The notes below the pieces were generated by a model, which had not been told where the DNA came from, searched no databases, and saw only the letters and a list, made by a program, of their open reading frames with translations. DNA of 64,000 bases. Source: Herbidospora yilanensis (GTDB lineage Bacteria; Actinomycetota; Actinomycetes; Streptosporangiales; Streptosporangiaceae). Numbering within the stretch: position 1 is the first letter of the stretch; each line of letters starts with the position of its first letter. The DNA lies in the NCBI RefSeq assembly GCF_001570565.1, contig NZ_BBXE01000028.1:116248-180247 (forward strand). The letters run 5' to 3'. This document shows positions 1 through 8,609 of the stretch, one piece after another. Position numbers and translations under genes: made by a program.

Positions 1-87
1 GCGGCTGGTGAAACCCTCGGCCAGCTCGATGGCGGGATCTCCAGGTGTTCTCATCAGGGCCGCGAACCTCCCCGAACCGGCAACCAT
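1..87 (-). CDS. 5' end of an unidentified gene (partial)
   Basis: An open frame enters from the window's left edge on the minus strand and begins at an ATG at 87, giving 29 residues that start MVAGSGRFAALMRTPGD. A good ribosome binding site (GGGAGG) lies about five bases upstream of this ATG, which is why I accept so short a fragment. A second in-frame ATG is at 54. The piece is too short to assign a family. It is divergent from the KAP NTPase gene, so 88-239 should hold both promoters. Confidence 0.5.
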   Translation of the reverse strand, partial: MVAGSGRFAALMRTPGDPAIELAEGFTSR

Positions 88-239
88 GTGACCTCCCTCG
101 CAAATCACGCTACGCGCGGCAGGCGGGGCCAGTCGAACCGAGCGACGTGAACTTACGGGGAATCGGCGCGGGTCCCCGGCTAAAACTTTGCCCAAACCAC
201 GGGCGGCGGAGACCTGGACCATTTCTAAAGTGATCGGCC

Positions 240-3065
240 ATGCCCCTTCCTCCCGGCGACGTGCTCGCGCCCGCGGTCACCTCGCGCCGCGCCCTCGTCT
301 TCCTCGACCAGGATCCACCGGGCCGCCGGCTCGCGAGTGCCCTCAGGTCGTCCGGCTACGCCGTCGAGACCTGCCCGTCGGGCCGGCGCGACCACGAGCG
401 GCTGGCCTCCTTCCTCGCCTCCGGCCGGCCGGGTGACCTGCTGCTAGTGCGCTGGCCGTCGACCGCGACCTGGTCGGGGGCCGACTTCGCGACGCTGGTG
501 AAGCGGTTCGGGGCCTCCGTCGGCGAGACCACCGCCTCGGCCGTGCTGATGATCGTCGACTTCGGGTGGATCGGCAGCGCCTCACCCGACGAGCAGACCG
601 TCAGCGCCCTGCTGACCCCGCCGGGCATCGCCGCCGCGGCGCTGACCACGGGCCTGGCCCTCGGCGCGGAGGTGCGGCCGGGGGCGCCCTCCCTGACCGA
701 GGTGGTCGCCGACGGGCTGCTGACCTTCGACGCCGACCTCGGCGGCGACGGCGTGGTCTCGGTCGCCGACCTGCTGGCCCACGCCCTGGCGGCCTTCGGC
801 GAGCACGCCGAGTTCCTGCCCCATCTGCTGACCTCGCCGGAGGCGCTCGACGTGGCGGTGGCGGTGCGTGGCACCGTGTCCGGCACGCTGCCCACGGTGT
901 TCGAGCGGGCCGCCGCGACGCTGGGCGGCCCCCGGCCGAAGTCGGCCGAGCAGGCGGTCGCCCGGATCTACGACGAGCACCTGTCGGCGGAGGCCCAACT
1001 GCTGCTGCGGCGCGGCAGCCTGCTGGCCGAGGGAGAGCGGCTGACCGGCGAGGTGGCCGAGGTGCTCGGCGGCACCAGGAAGGGCCGCACCGAGCTCGCC
1101 GAGTGGGGCCTGCTGGGTGAACCGTTCAGCCACCCGGCGGTGGCCGCCTTCGGCCGGGCCCGGCTCGACGGCGACGAGCGGGCCACCCTGCCGGGCGCGC
1201 TGCGGCGCTGGCGGGCCCGCCGCCGGGCCACCCGCCCCCGCGCGCGGCTGACCCCCGACCGGTGGACCGTCGACGACCATCTCGGCCACCGCGTCTACGC
1301 CGAGGCCATCGCCGCGTTCATCCGGCACGCCGAGACCCGGCCGCCGCTGACGATCGGGGTCAAGGGCCCGTGGGGCACCGGCAAGACCTCGCTGATGCGG
1401 ATGATCCAGGAGGAACTCGACCCCGGCGCCCCGGCGGGCAAGGCCCGCGAGTTGCGGCTGCCCCGCAGCCTCCCGGCGCGCCCGCCGGCCCGGCTGATCC
1501 GGCTGCTGGCCCGGTTGTGGCCGGGCAGCCGGGCCGCCGAGGGCGTCACCAACGCCGAGGTCCGCGCCGCCGCCAAGGAGTCCGACGGGGAGCCCGCGCC
1601 GGTCGAGGCGGCCTCGGGGAGCTGGCGTCCGACGGTCTGGTTCAACCCGTGGATGTACCAGAACGACGAGCAGGTCTGGGCCGGGCTGGCCCACGAGATC
1701 ATCACCCAGATCACCGACCGGCTGCCCCGCACCGAGCGGGAGCGCTTCTGGTTGCGGCTGAACCTGGCCCGCGTCGACCGCGAGGCGGTCCGCCGCCGCG
1801 CCTACCACCTGGCGCTCATGCGGCTCGGCCCGGCGCTGCTGGGGCTGGTGTTGACGCTGCTGCTGTCGGGCGCGTCCCTGCTGGCCGCCCCCTTGCTCCC
1901 GGTCCTGCACGGCGCGGCCGGCGCGCTCGCCTCGGGTGGCGCGGTGGCCGCGGTCTTCGCGGCCTCTGTACGTCTTGCGCGCTTCCTCACCGAATCGGCT
2001 GAGTCGGCCTTCGCGTCCCTGGTCCGGGCTCCCGACCCGCTGAGCGGAGACGGGCCGGGCTACGGGGCGCGCACGGGCTTCCTGCATCTCGTCCAGACCG
2101 ACATGGGCCACGTGCTCGACCTGGTCGCCACCTCCGAGCGCCCCCTGGTGGTCTTCGTGGACGACCTCGACCGGTGCTCGTCGGGCGCGGTCGCCCAGGT
2201 GATCGAGGCGATCAACCTGTTCCTGGCCGGGGAGTTCCCCAACTGCGTGTTCGTGCTGGCCATGGAGCCGGAGGTGGTGGCCGCGCACGTCGAGGTGGCC
2301 TACCGCGACCTGGCCGAGAGCATGCCCGCCCACCTGCGCGAGGACCTCGGCTGGCGGTTCCTGGAGAAGATCGTGCAGCTCCCGCTGCGGGTGCCGCTGC
2401 TCGACGAGGACGCCCGCCTGCCCGAATACGTGCGCGCCCTGATGGACATCCCGGCCCAGCGCCGGGCGCCGGTCGCCGCGCCGGTCCGCCCGTCGGTCGA
2501 CCTGGCGATGGTGGCCCGCATCGAGCGGCAGATCCGGGGCTCCGGCGCGCGGGTCGACACCCTCGACGAGGCGGCCCGCGCCGCCCAGGACACGGTGGCC
2601 GTGGCGGAGGGCGAGACCTCGGCGCTCGGCGGCCTGTGGGCGGAGACCCGCCTGGCCGCCGACCGGGTGTTCGACGACCTCTACAGCGACGAGAACGCCT
2701 ACCGGGCGATCCGGGGGGCGCTGCCGGTGCTGACGGCGTCGAACCCGCGCGAGCTCAAGCGTTATGTGAACGTCTTCCGGTTCTACTCGTTCGTCACCTA
2801 CCGCCAGCGGCTGGCCGGGGAACGCGCCGCCTCCGACGCCGAGGTGGCGAAGCTGGCGGCCCTCACGGTCCGCTGGCCGCACCTGCTGTCGCGTCTGTCG
2901 GGCGGCACCGTGCTGGGGAGACTGGAGGAGGCCGCCCGAGACGGCGGCCGGTGGGAGCAGGCCCTGACCGACGCGGGCCTGGAACCGGGCCCGCGATGGG
3001 AGCCACTGAAGGTGCTGCTGGCCGCCCCGCCGTCGGTGACCGACCTGGCCAGACGCCTGCTGTGA
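240..3065 (+). CDS. KAP-family P-loop NTPase with degenerate caspase-like N-terminal domain
   Basis: A 941-residue protein. The C-terminal two thirds is a KAP-type P-loop NTPase: Walker A GPWGTGKT at residues 376-383, Walker B VFVDDLD ending at 644, and between them a pair of hydrophobic helices (about 527-550 and 555-580), the membrane insertion typical of KAP ATPases. Residues 1-200 follow the strand/helix order of a caspase-like (peptidase C14) domain: RALVFLD, DLLLVRW (66-72), VLMIVDFGWIG (102-112) and VSVADLL. The positions where the catalytic His and Cys are expected carry other residues, so this part looks like a pseudo-protease. The caspase assignment is inference by pattern; the NTPase is firm. 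KAP proteins are membrane-associated, and several act in defence or signalling. There is no strong ribosome binding site at this ATG. A hairpin terminator follows the stop. Confidence 0.85.
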   Translation: MPLPPGDVLAPAVTSRRALVFLDQDPPGRRLASALRSSGYAVETCPSGRRDHERLASFLASGRPGDLLLVRWPSTATWSGADFATLVKRFGASVGETTASAVLMIVDFGWIGSASPDEQTVSALLTPPGIAAAALTTGLALGAEVRPGAPSLTEVVADGLLTFDADLGGDGVVSVADLLAHALAAFGEHAEFLPHLLTSPEALDVAVAVRGTVSGTLPTVFERAAATLGGPRPKSAEQAVARIYDEHLSAEAQLLLRRGSLLAEGERLTGEVAEVLGGTRKGRTELAEWGLLGEPFSHPAVAAFGRARLDGDERATLPGALRRWRARRRATRPRARLTPDRWTVDDHLGHRVYAEAIAAFIRHAETRPPLTIGVKGPWGTGKTSLMRMIQEELDPGAPAGKARELRLPRSLPARPPARLIRLLARLWPGSRAAEGVTNAEVRAAAKESDGEPAPVEAASGSWRPTVWFNPWMYQNDEQVWAGLAHEIITQITDRLPRTERERFWLRLNLARVDREAVRRRAYHLALMRLGPALLGLVLTLLLSGASLLAAPLLPVLHGAAGALASGGAVAAVFAASVRLARFLTESAESAFASLVRAPDPLSGDGPGYGARTGFLHLVQTDMGHVLDLVATSERPLVVFVDDLDRCSSGAVAQVIEAINLFLAGEFPNCVFVLAMEPEVVAAHVEVAYRDLAESMPAHLREDLGWRFLEKIVQLPLRVPLLDEDARLPEYVRALMDIPAQRRAPVAAPVRPSVDLAMVARIERQIRGSGARVDTLDEAARAAQDTVAVAEGETSALGGLWAETRLAADRVFDDLYSDENAYRAIRGALPVLTASNPRELKRYVNVFRFYSFVTYRQRLAGERAASDAEVAKLAALTVRWPHLLSRLSGGTVLGRLEEAARDGGRWEQALTDAGLEPGPRWEPLKVLLAAPPSVTDLARRLL

Positions 3066-3070
3066 ACACA

Positions 3071-3104
3071 CCGATGCCGCGGCCTCGAAAGACCGCGGCA
3101 TCGG
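3071..3104 (+). terminator. Hairpin terminator after the KAP NTPase gene
   Basis: Perfect 12-bp inverted repeat (CCGATGCCGCGG / CCGCGGCATCGG) with a 10-base loop, five bases after the KAP stop codon. There is no T-run, as is common in high-GC actinobacteria. It lies 84 bases before the convergent dps stop, so it may serve both genes. Confidence 0.75.
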
Positions 3105-3187
3105 TTCCCGGTGACCCAGGTTGGCGCCGCCGCTCCTGAAAGGATCCAGCCAATCACGTCAGGCGCGGCGGCCGTCTCAGTCGGGGG

Positions 3188-3655
3188 TCAGCGCTGGGCC
3201 TGGATCATCCAGTGCTGCTTCTCCAGCTCGCGGGTGATCCCGATCAGGAGGTCCTGGCTCGGCAGGTCGCTCTTCTCCGTCGCCTCGATGCGCTCGCGCA
3301 TGCGGCGCACGATCGACTCCAGGATGTCGGTCATCGCGGCGATGACCTTGCCGTCCTCGATGTATCCGGGGTCGAGCTGGTGCAGGTGCGTGTGCTCGGC
3401 CAGCGTGCGCGCCCGGCCGTCGGGGTTGACGCCGACGGCGATGGCCCGCTCGGCCACGCTGTCGGCGCTGTCGCGCGCCAGGCTGACGATCTCGTCGAGT
3501 TGCAGGTGCAGCGAACGGAACGACCGTCCGATGATGTTCCAGTGGGCCTGCTTGCCGAGCAACGACAGGTCCAGCAGATCGACGAGGGCCCCCTGAAGCG
3601 CCTCAGCTGTGACCTTCTTGTCCTCCGCGCTCAGAAGGCTGGTGATCGAAGCCAT
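3188..3655 (-). CDS. dps: Dps-family ferritin-like DNA-protection protein
   Basis: 155 residues, normal Dps length. Dps proteins form 12-mers that oxidise and store iron with peroxide and protect DNA under stress or starvation. The diagnostic ferroxidase signature is visible: His38 in QAHWN, then His50 and Asp54 in SLHLQLDE, followed by the helical bundle with ERAIAVGVNPDGRA. I chose the ATG at 3655 (MASITS) because GGAGGGA stands about 11 bases upstream; an open frame continues to 3718 without a better site. The gene is divergent from the MerR gene, and both promoters share 3656-3763. Confidence 0.9.
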   Translation of the reverse strand: MASITSLLSAEDKKVTAEALQGALVDLLDLSLLGKQAHWNIIGRSFRSLHLQLDEIVSLARDSADSVAERAIAVGVNPDGRARTLAEHTHLHQLDPGYIEDGKVIAAMTDILESIVRRMRERIEATEKSDLPSQDLLIGITRELEKQHWMIQAQR

Positions 3656-3728
3656 GAAAGCGGATCTCCCTCCTACATAAGTCGGTCTATTCCGCACAAC
3701 AGAGGACGAATCAGTCATATTCCCTAGT

Positions 3729-3753
3729 TGACAGTGTCATCGTGACAGTGTCA
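3729..3753 (+). promoter_or_regulatory. Tandem palindromic operator in front of the MerR gene
   Basis: Two identical 11-bp palindromes, TGACAGTGTCA, at 3729-3739 and 3743-3753, repeated every 14 bp. The first overlaps a TTGACA hexamer (3728-3733) that could be the -35 element. The second ends ten bases before the MerR start codon. The arrangement suggests binding of the MerR protein to its own promoter (inference); the divergent dps promoter is close enough to be affected. Confidence 0.65.
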
Positions 3754-3763
3754 CTGTGGAGGC

Positions 3764-4552
3764 ATGGACGAGACCTGGACCATCGCCGAACTGGCCGAGC
3801 GCGCGACCGCCGCGCTCGCCGGGCTGGCGCCCGCCAACGGCCGGGTCAGCGACGTGCCGAACGAACGCCTGATCCGCTATTACACGACGATCGGCCTGCT
3901 CGACCCGCCTCTCGCCCGCCGCGGCCGGATCGCCCTCTACGGCAGGCGGCACCTGCTGCAACTGGTGGCGGTCAAGCGCCGCCAGGCCGAGGGGGCGTCC
4001 AACGCGGCCATCCAGACCGAACTCCTCGGCGCGACCGACGACCGCCTCGCCGAACTGGCGGGCGGGCGCGCGGCCTCCCTGAGCGCACAGGACCTGAGCG
4101 CGCAGGACGCCGGACTCGCCACGGGCGCGGCCGGCACGGCCAGGCTCCCGGGTGACGCCGGCAACGGTTCCACCCCCGGTGCCAGAGACTCCGGACGAGC
4201 CGGGGGCGGCGATCCCGCCTCCGGCGCCGCGAACTCCGGGAACCCCGCGCGCAACGCTCCCGCCCCCGGTTCCGGCGAGTCCAGTCGTCCGGCGGGCCGG
4301 CAGGCCACCGGCACCGACACGAAGGCGGCGCTCGCGGAATCCCGGCCCCGGTTCTGGGCCACCCCGCCCCTCCCGTCGCCGCCCCGCCCGATCTTCCCGT
4401 CCGCTTTCCACGGCATCAGCCTGACCCCGGAGGCGGCGCTGCTGCTCCCCCGTCCGCTCACCGACGACGAACACGCGGCCGTCACGCTGGCCGCCCAGCC
4501 GTTGATCGACCTCCTGACCGAGCTCGGTCTCACCGAAGGGATCCCGTCATGA
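3764..4552 (+). CDS. MerR-family transcriptional regulator
   Basis: 262 residues. The N-terminal 75 or so residues form a MerR winged-helix DNA-binding domain: WTIAELAER, then NERLIRYYTTIGLLDPP and YGRRHLLQLVAVKRRQ. The middle (about 100-190) is a low-complexity Gly/Ala/Pro linker, and the C-terminal 60 residues are hydrophobic/acidic with no recognised effector domain. The start has GGAGG two bases upstream. Its last four bases (ATGA, 4549-4552) overlap the start of the VIT/VWA gene, so the two are translationally coupled and the regulator probably controls that gene. The tandem palindrome upstream is a likely autoregulatory site. No metal-binding Cys pattern is seen. Confidence 0.88.
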   Translation: MDETWTIAELAERATAALAGLAPANGRVSDVPNERLIRYYTTIGLLDPPLARRGRIALYGRRHLLQLVAVKRRQAEGASNAAIQTELLGATDDRLAELAGGRAASLSAQDLSAQDAGLATGAAGTARLPGDAGNGSTPGARDSGRAGGGDPASGAANSGNPARNAPAPGSGESSRPAGRQATGTDTKAALAESRPRFWATPPLPSPPRPIFPSAFHGISLTPEAALLLPRPLTDDEHAAVTLAAQPLIDLLTELGLTEGIPS

Positions 4553-6951
4553 CCGTTCCCATCACGCCGATCAGGCCCGATGAGGTGCTGCCGGTTCCCG
4601 ACGCGGGGTTCGGCGCCCTGGAGACCGAGAAGGGCAACCTGCCCCTGGAGTCGGTCGACGTCCGGGCTTCGATCTCGGCCCTCACCGCCGGGGTCGAGGT
4701 CGTGCAGGGGTTCCGCAACCCGCACGACGTGCCCCTCGAAGCCACCTACGTCTTCCCGCTGCCGCCGCGTGCGGCCGTCACCGCGTTCCGCATGGAGGCC
4801 GACGGCCACGTGGTCGAGGGTGTGCTCAAGGAGCGCGGCCAGGCCAGGGCCGACTACACGCGGGCCCTCCAGGAGGGCAGGCGGGCCGCCATCGCCGAGG
4901 AGGACCGGCCCGACGTCTTCGCCATCAGGGTCGGCAACATCGTGCCGGGCGAGCGGGTGACCGTCCACCTCGACCTGAGCCAGCCGCTCCCCTACGAGGA
5001 CGGCGCGGCCGAGTTCCGCTTCCCGCTGGTCGTGGCCCCGCGCTACATCCCGGGCGCGCCCCTCGACGGCGAGCCCGCCGGGCCCGGCGTCGAACCCGAC
5101 ACCGACGCGGTCCCCGACGCCTCCCGGATCACGCCGCCGGTGCTGCTGCCCGGCTTCCCCAGCCCGGTCCGCCTCGGCCTGAGCGCGACCGTCGACCCGG
5201 CCGGTCTGGACATCACCGAGATCCAGAGCAGCCTGCACGACGTCGACCGCGAGGGCGACACCCTCACGGTCCGGCCGGGCGAGCGGCTCGACCGCGACTT
5301 CATCCTCCGGCTCCGCTACGCCGCCTCGACCTCCCTCACGCTCACCCCCGACGCCGAGGGCGAGGAGGGCACGTTCGCGCTGACCGTCCTGCCGCCCGAG
5401 GTGGAGCGGCGGCGCACCCCGCGTGACGTGGTGCTGCTGCTCGACCGGTCGGGCAGCATGTCGGGCTGGAAGATGGTGGCCGCCCGCCGGGCCGCCGCCC
5501 GGATCGTCGACACCCTCACCGCCGACGACCGCTTCGCGGTGATCTCGTTCGACCACGTCGTCGAGCAGCCGTTCCCCGGCCTGGCCGAGGCGACCGATCG
5601 CACCCGCTACCGTGCGGTCGAACACCTGGCCCGCCTGGAGGCCCGGGGCGGCACCGAGATGCTCCAGCCGCTGGAGACCGCGCTGACCCTGCTGGCCGAC
5701 CCCGGCCGCGACCGGGTGCTGGTCATGGTCACCGACGGCCAGGTCGGCAACGAAGACCAGATCATCGAACGCGTCGGCGCCCGCCTCACCGGCGACGTCC
5801 GTGTCCACACGGTCGGCATCGACCAGGCGGTCAACGCCGGTTTCCTCGGCCGCCTGGCGCTGCTCGGCGGCGGCCGCTGCGAGCTCGTCGAGTCCGAAGA
5901 CCGTCTCGACGCCGCGATGGAGCACATCCACCGCCGCATCGGCGCCCCCCTCGTCACCGACGTGACCCTCCACCCCGAGGGCCTGACCGTCTCCGGCGTC
6001 ACCCACGTCGGCTCGCTGTTCCCGGGTGTCCCGCTCACCGCCTGGGGCCGCTACCGGGCGGCGTCCGGAAAGGCCTCGATCTCGGTACGCGGCCAGGCGG
6101 CCACCCCTTGGTCGCAGACCGTGACCGCGCGGGAGACGGCCAACCCGGCCGTCCGGGCGATCTGGGCGCGCGCCGAGCTGCGGCGGCTGGAAGACCGGTA
6201 CACGATCGGCGAGCACACCCTGGAGCAGCGCATCGTCGAGACGTCGCTGGCGTTCGGGGTGCTCTGCCGGTTCACCGCGTTCGTGGCGGTCGACGCGCGG
6301 GTGGTCGGCGACGGCCCGCCCGTGCACCAGGTGATCCAGCCGGTGGAGACCCCGTCGGGCTGGGAGACGGCCTCGCCCGTGCACCTGACCGCCGCCGGCG
6401 GCGCGATGCCCATGATGGCCCAGGCCAGCCTCGGGTTCAGCGCCCCGCCTCCGCCGCCCGCCGCACCCGGCGCGCCGATGCCGGCGCCGATGTCCCCGCC
6501 CATGCCCCCGCCCATGCCCCCGCCCATGTCCCCGCCGATGCCGGCGCCGCGCTCGGCCCCGGCGCCCAAGGCCGCGGGCAGGCTGCGCCGGGCGTTCGGC
6601 GGCGGTGGCGGAGGGGCCGACCGCATGATGCCGCACCCGGGCCGGGAGCAGGCGCCGCAGACCGACCTGAGCGGGATCGTGCCGCTGCTGAAGGGTGAGC
6701 TGACCCGGCTCGCCCAGGCGAAGGGACGGCCCGACGACGAGCGCCGCCGCTACCTGGCCGACCTGGCGAGCCGGTTGCGGGTGGCCGCCCAGATGGTCGG
6801 CGGGCACCACGAGCTGACCGCGCTGGCCAGCGAGCTCGAATGGGCCGAGCGCCCCGAGTTCGACCTCGCGCGCGGGTGGGCCAAGACCGAGGAGGTGCTG
6901 ACCCGGCTGGCGGGCGGCGGCCCGGAGCCGAAGCCCTTCTGGAAGCGCTGA
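4549..6951 (+). CDS. VIT and von Willebrand factor A domain protein
   Basis: 800 residues. The N-terminal 150 residues match the VIT domain (inter-alpha-trypsin type): NPHDVPLEATYVFPLP, then a KERGQARADYTRAL segment. A VWA domain follows, with the MIDAS metal site DRSGS at residues 299-303, a downstream GGTEM threonine and MVTDG aspartate. The region around 640-670 is a Met/Pro repeat (APMSPPMPPPM type), then a Gly-rich and basic stretch and a helical C-terminus. There is no signal peptide or membrane helix, so it is likely cytoplasmic. Function is unknown; VWA proteins usually serve as metal-dependent assembly or chaperone factors. It is coupled to the MerR gene by a four-base overlap, and a strong terminator follows. 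Confidence 0.88.
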   Translation: MTVPITPIRPDEVLPVPDAGFGALETEKGNLPLESVDVRASISALTAGVEVVQGFRNPHDVPLEATYVFPLPPRAAVTAFRMEADGHVVEGVLKERGQARADYTRALQEGRRAAIAEEDRPDVFAIRVGNIVPGERVTVHLDLSQPLPYEDGAAEFRFPLVVAPRYIPGAPLDGEPAGPGVEPDTDAVPDASRITPPVLLPGFPSPVRLGLSATVDPAGLDITEIQSSLHDVDREGDTLTVRPGERLDRDFILRLRYAASTSLTLTPDAEGEEGTFALTVLPPEVERRRTPRDVVLLLDRSGSMSGWKMVAARRAAARIVDTLTADDRFAVISFDHVVEQPFPGLAEATDRTRYRAVEHLARLEARGGTEMLQPLETALTLLADPGRDRVLVMVTDGQVGNEDQIIERVGARLTGDVRVHTVGIDQAVNAGFLGRLALLGGGRCELVESEDRLDAAMEHIHRRIGAPLVTDVTLHPEGLTVSGVTHVGSLFPGVPLTAWGRYRAASGKASISVRGQAATPWSQTVTARETANPAVRAIWARAELRRLEDRYTIGEHTLEQRIVETSLAFGVLCRFTAFVAVDARVVGDGPPVHQVIQPVETPSGWETASPVHLTAAGGAMPMMAQASLGFSAPPPPPAAPGAPMPAPMSPPMPPPMPPPMSPPMPAPRSAPAPKAAGRLRRAFGGGGGGADRMMPHPGREQAPQTDLSGIVPLLKGELTRLAQAKGRPDDERRRYLADLASRLRVAAQMVGGHHELTALASELEWAERPEFDLARGWAKTEEVLTRLAGGGPEPKPFWKR

Positions 6952-6957
6952 ACACGA

Positions 6958-6992
6958 TAAAGGGCCCGGACTTCGAGAAGCCGGGCCCTTTA
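6958..6992. terminator. Bidirectional hairpin terminator
   Basis: Perfect 12-bp inverted repeat TAAAGGGCCCGG / CCGGGCCCTTTA with an 11-base loop, lying between the convergent VIT/VWA gene and the acyltransferase gene. A-rich and T-rich ends on the two sides let it work in both directions. Confidence 0.85.
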
Positions 6993-7001
6993 CGAAGTAG
7001 A

Positions 7002-7709
7002 TTACTGGCCTTCTCTGGCCGCCTTCGCGGCGCGGACCATCTCGACCTTCGCGCTGGCCGCGTACTTGTCGACGTATTCCTGACCGGAGAGTTCCATGAG
7101 GGCGTACATGATCTCGTCGGTGACCGCCCGCAGCACGTGGAAGTCGTTCTCCATCCCGTAGTAACGCGAGAAGTCGAGCGGCTTGCCGTAGCGGACGCCG
7201 GGACGGATGCCGAGCTTGGGGATCAGCCGGCCGGGGGGCATCATCTCGAACGTGTTGACCATCGCCCACGGGATGACCGGCGCCCGCGACTCCAGAGCGA
7301 GCCGGGCCACCCCGGTCTTGCCCTTGTAGAGGCGGCCGTCGGGCGAGCGGGTGCCCTCGGGGTAGATGCCCAGGACGTTGTCCTCGCCCAGCACCCGCAG
7401 GCCGGTGTTGAGCGCGGCCTCACTGGCCTTGCCGCCCGACCGGTCGATCGGGACGGTGCCGACCCCGGAGAAGAACGCCCGGCTGACCAGGCCCTTCAGG
7501 CCGGAACCGGTGAAGTAGTCGGACTTGCCGAGGGAGATGACCTTACGGGGCAGGAACAACGCCCCGAAGAAGTGGTCGGCGAACGACAGGTGATTTCCGG
7601 CCAGGATGACCGGCCCCTCTTTGGGCACGTTGTCCACCCCTTCCGCCCACGGGCGGAAGACGAAGTGGAGGAAGGGCCAGAGGATGGCCTTGACCACCCA
7701 GTAGAACAC
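7002..7709 (-). CDS. PlsC-like lysophospholipid acyltransferase
   Basis: 235 residues of the 1-acyl-sn-glycerol-3-phosphate acyltransferase family, which transfers an acyl chain to a lysophospholipid during membrane lipid synthesis. Motif I is NHLSFAD, with catalytic His40 and Asp45 in the HX4D spacing. Motif III is seen as YPEGTRSPDGRLYKGKTG and motif IV as PVIPWAMV. A hydrophobic N-terminus (FYWVVKAILWPFLHFVF) would anchor it to the membrane face. The precise acceptor cannot be read from sequence. It is monocistronic, with a strong shared terminator at its 3' end. Confidence 0.88.
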   Translation of the reverse strand: MFYWVVKAILWPFLHFVFRPWAEGVDNVPKEGPVILAGNHLSFADHFFGALFLPRKVISLGKSDYFTGSGLKGLVSRAFFSGVGTVPIDRSGGKASEAALNTGLRVLGEDNVLGIYPEGTRSPDGRLYKGKTGVARLALESRAPVIPWAMVNTFEMMPPGRLIPKLGIRPGVRYGKPLDFSRYYGMENDFHVLRAVTDEIMYALMELSGQEYVDKYAASAKVEMVRAAKAAREGQ

Positions 7710-7832
7710 TCAGGGCTCCTTCTCTCGGCATTGCCTGTGCCATCTGTTCGTGTCATCTTGCCACGCCGACTCCCCTCGCACGACTACGGCTTAACGTGCG
7801 ACTATCGGGCATATTTCCCATCGGGAGGTGCC

Positions 7833-8597
7833 ATGCCGTTGTTGCCGGGGGCGGAGCCCTACCATCACGAGGGCGGACCCGTCGGGGTGCTGCTCTGCCA
7901 TGGCTTCACGGGGACGCCGCAGTCGCTGCGCCCGTGGGGTGAACACCTCGCGGATGCCGGGCTGACGGTCTCACTGCCCCGATTGCCGGGGCATGGAACC
8001 ACCTGGCAGGAAATGAACCGCACCCGCTGGGAAGACTGGTACGCCGAAATAGACCGGGCCTTCACGGTGCTGAAGTCGAAGTGCGCGGACGTTTTCGTGA
8101 TGGGCCTGTCGATGGGCGGCTGCATGGGCCTGCGGCTGGCCGAGGTCCACGGCCCCGCCGTGCGGGGGCTGGTGCTGGTCAACCCGTCGGTCGTGAACGA
8201 CAACCCGGCGCTGAACTTCGCGCCCGTCCTCAAGTGGGTGCTGCCCTCGGTGGCGGGGGTGGCCAACGACATCAAGAAGGCGGGGGCGACCGAGCTGGCG
8301 TACACGCGCACGCCGGTGCGGGCGGCGGCCACGCTGCCGAAGCTCTGGCGGCTCACCCAGTCGCAACTGTCGAAGATCACCCAGCCGGTGCTCGTCTACC
8401 GGTCCCCGGAAGATCATGTGGTCAAAGAGGCCAGCGTGGCGTTCCTGCGCGACAGAATGGGAGAGAACCTGGAAATCCGGGAGTGCGTGAACAGCTATCA
8501 CGTGGCGACGCTCGACAACGACGCCCCGCTCATCTTCTCGGGGAGCCTCGACTTCGTCCGCGCGCACGCCTCGGTACCCTTGACCAAAGACATGTGA
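7833..8597 (+). CDS. Alpha/beta hydrolase (carboxylesterase / monoacylglycerol-lipase-like)
   Basis: 254 residues. Canonical alpha/beta hydrolase fold: oxyanion segment CHGFTGTP, nucleophile elbow GLSMGG with Ser93, acidic residue Asp194 in SPEDHVV and His223 in SYHVATLDND. The HGFTG and SYHVATLDND segments resemble bacterial carboxylesterases and monoglyceride lipases. No signal peptide, so cytoplasmic. The ATG at 7833 is chosen because GGGAGGT lies a few bases upstream; an open frame extends further 5' but only as antisense of the acyltransferase. The next gene starts 12 bases after the stop and is probably co-transcribed. Confidence 0.88.
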   Translation: MPLLPGAEPYHHEGGPVGVLLCHGFTGTPQSLRPWGEHLADAGLTVSLPRLPGHGTTWQEMNRTRWEDWYAEIDRAFTVLKSKCADVFVMGLSMGGCMGLRLAEVHGPAVRGLVLVNPSVVNDNPALNFAPVLKWVLPSVAGVANDIKKAGATELAYTRTPVRAAATLPKLWRLTQSQLSKITQPVLVYRSPEDHVVKEASVAFLRDRMGENLEIRECVNSYHVATLDNDAPLIFSGSLDFVRAHASVPLTKDM

Positions 8598-8609
8598 CCT
8601 GGGATCGAT

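Noticed and set aside
582..3101. Minus-strand open frame of 839 codons opposite the KAP NTPase
   Set aside because: Low-complexity Arg/Gln/Gly/His product typical of high-GC antisense frames; the plus-strand product has intact Walker motifs.
3937..7269. Minus-strand open frame of 1110 codons across the VIT/VWA gene
   Set aside because: Lies antisense to a clear VIT/VWA gene; composition is the mirror of its codons, with no domain or ribosome binding site.
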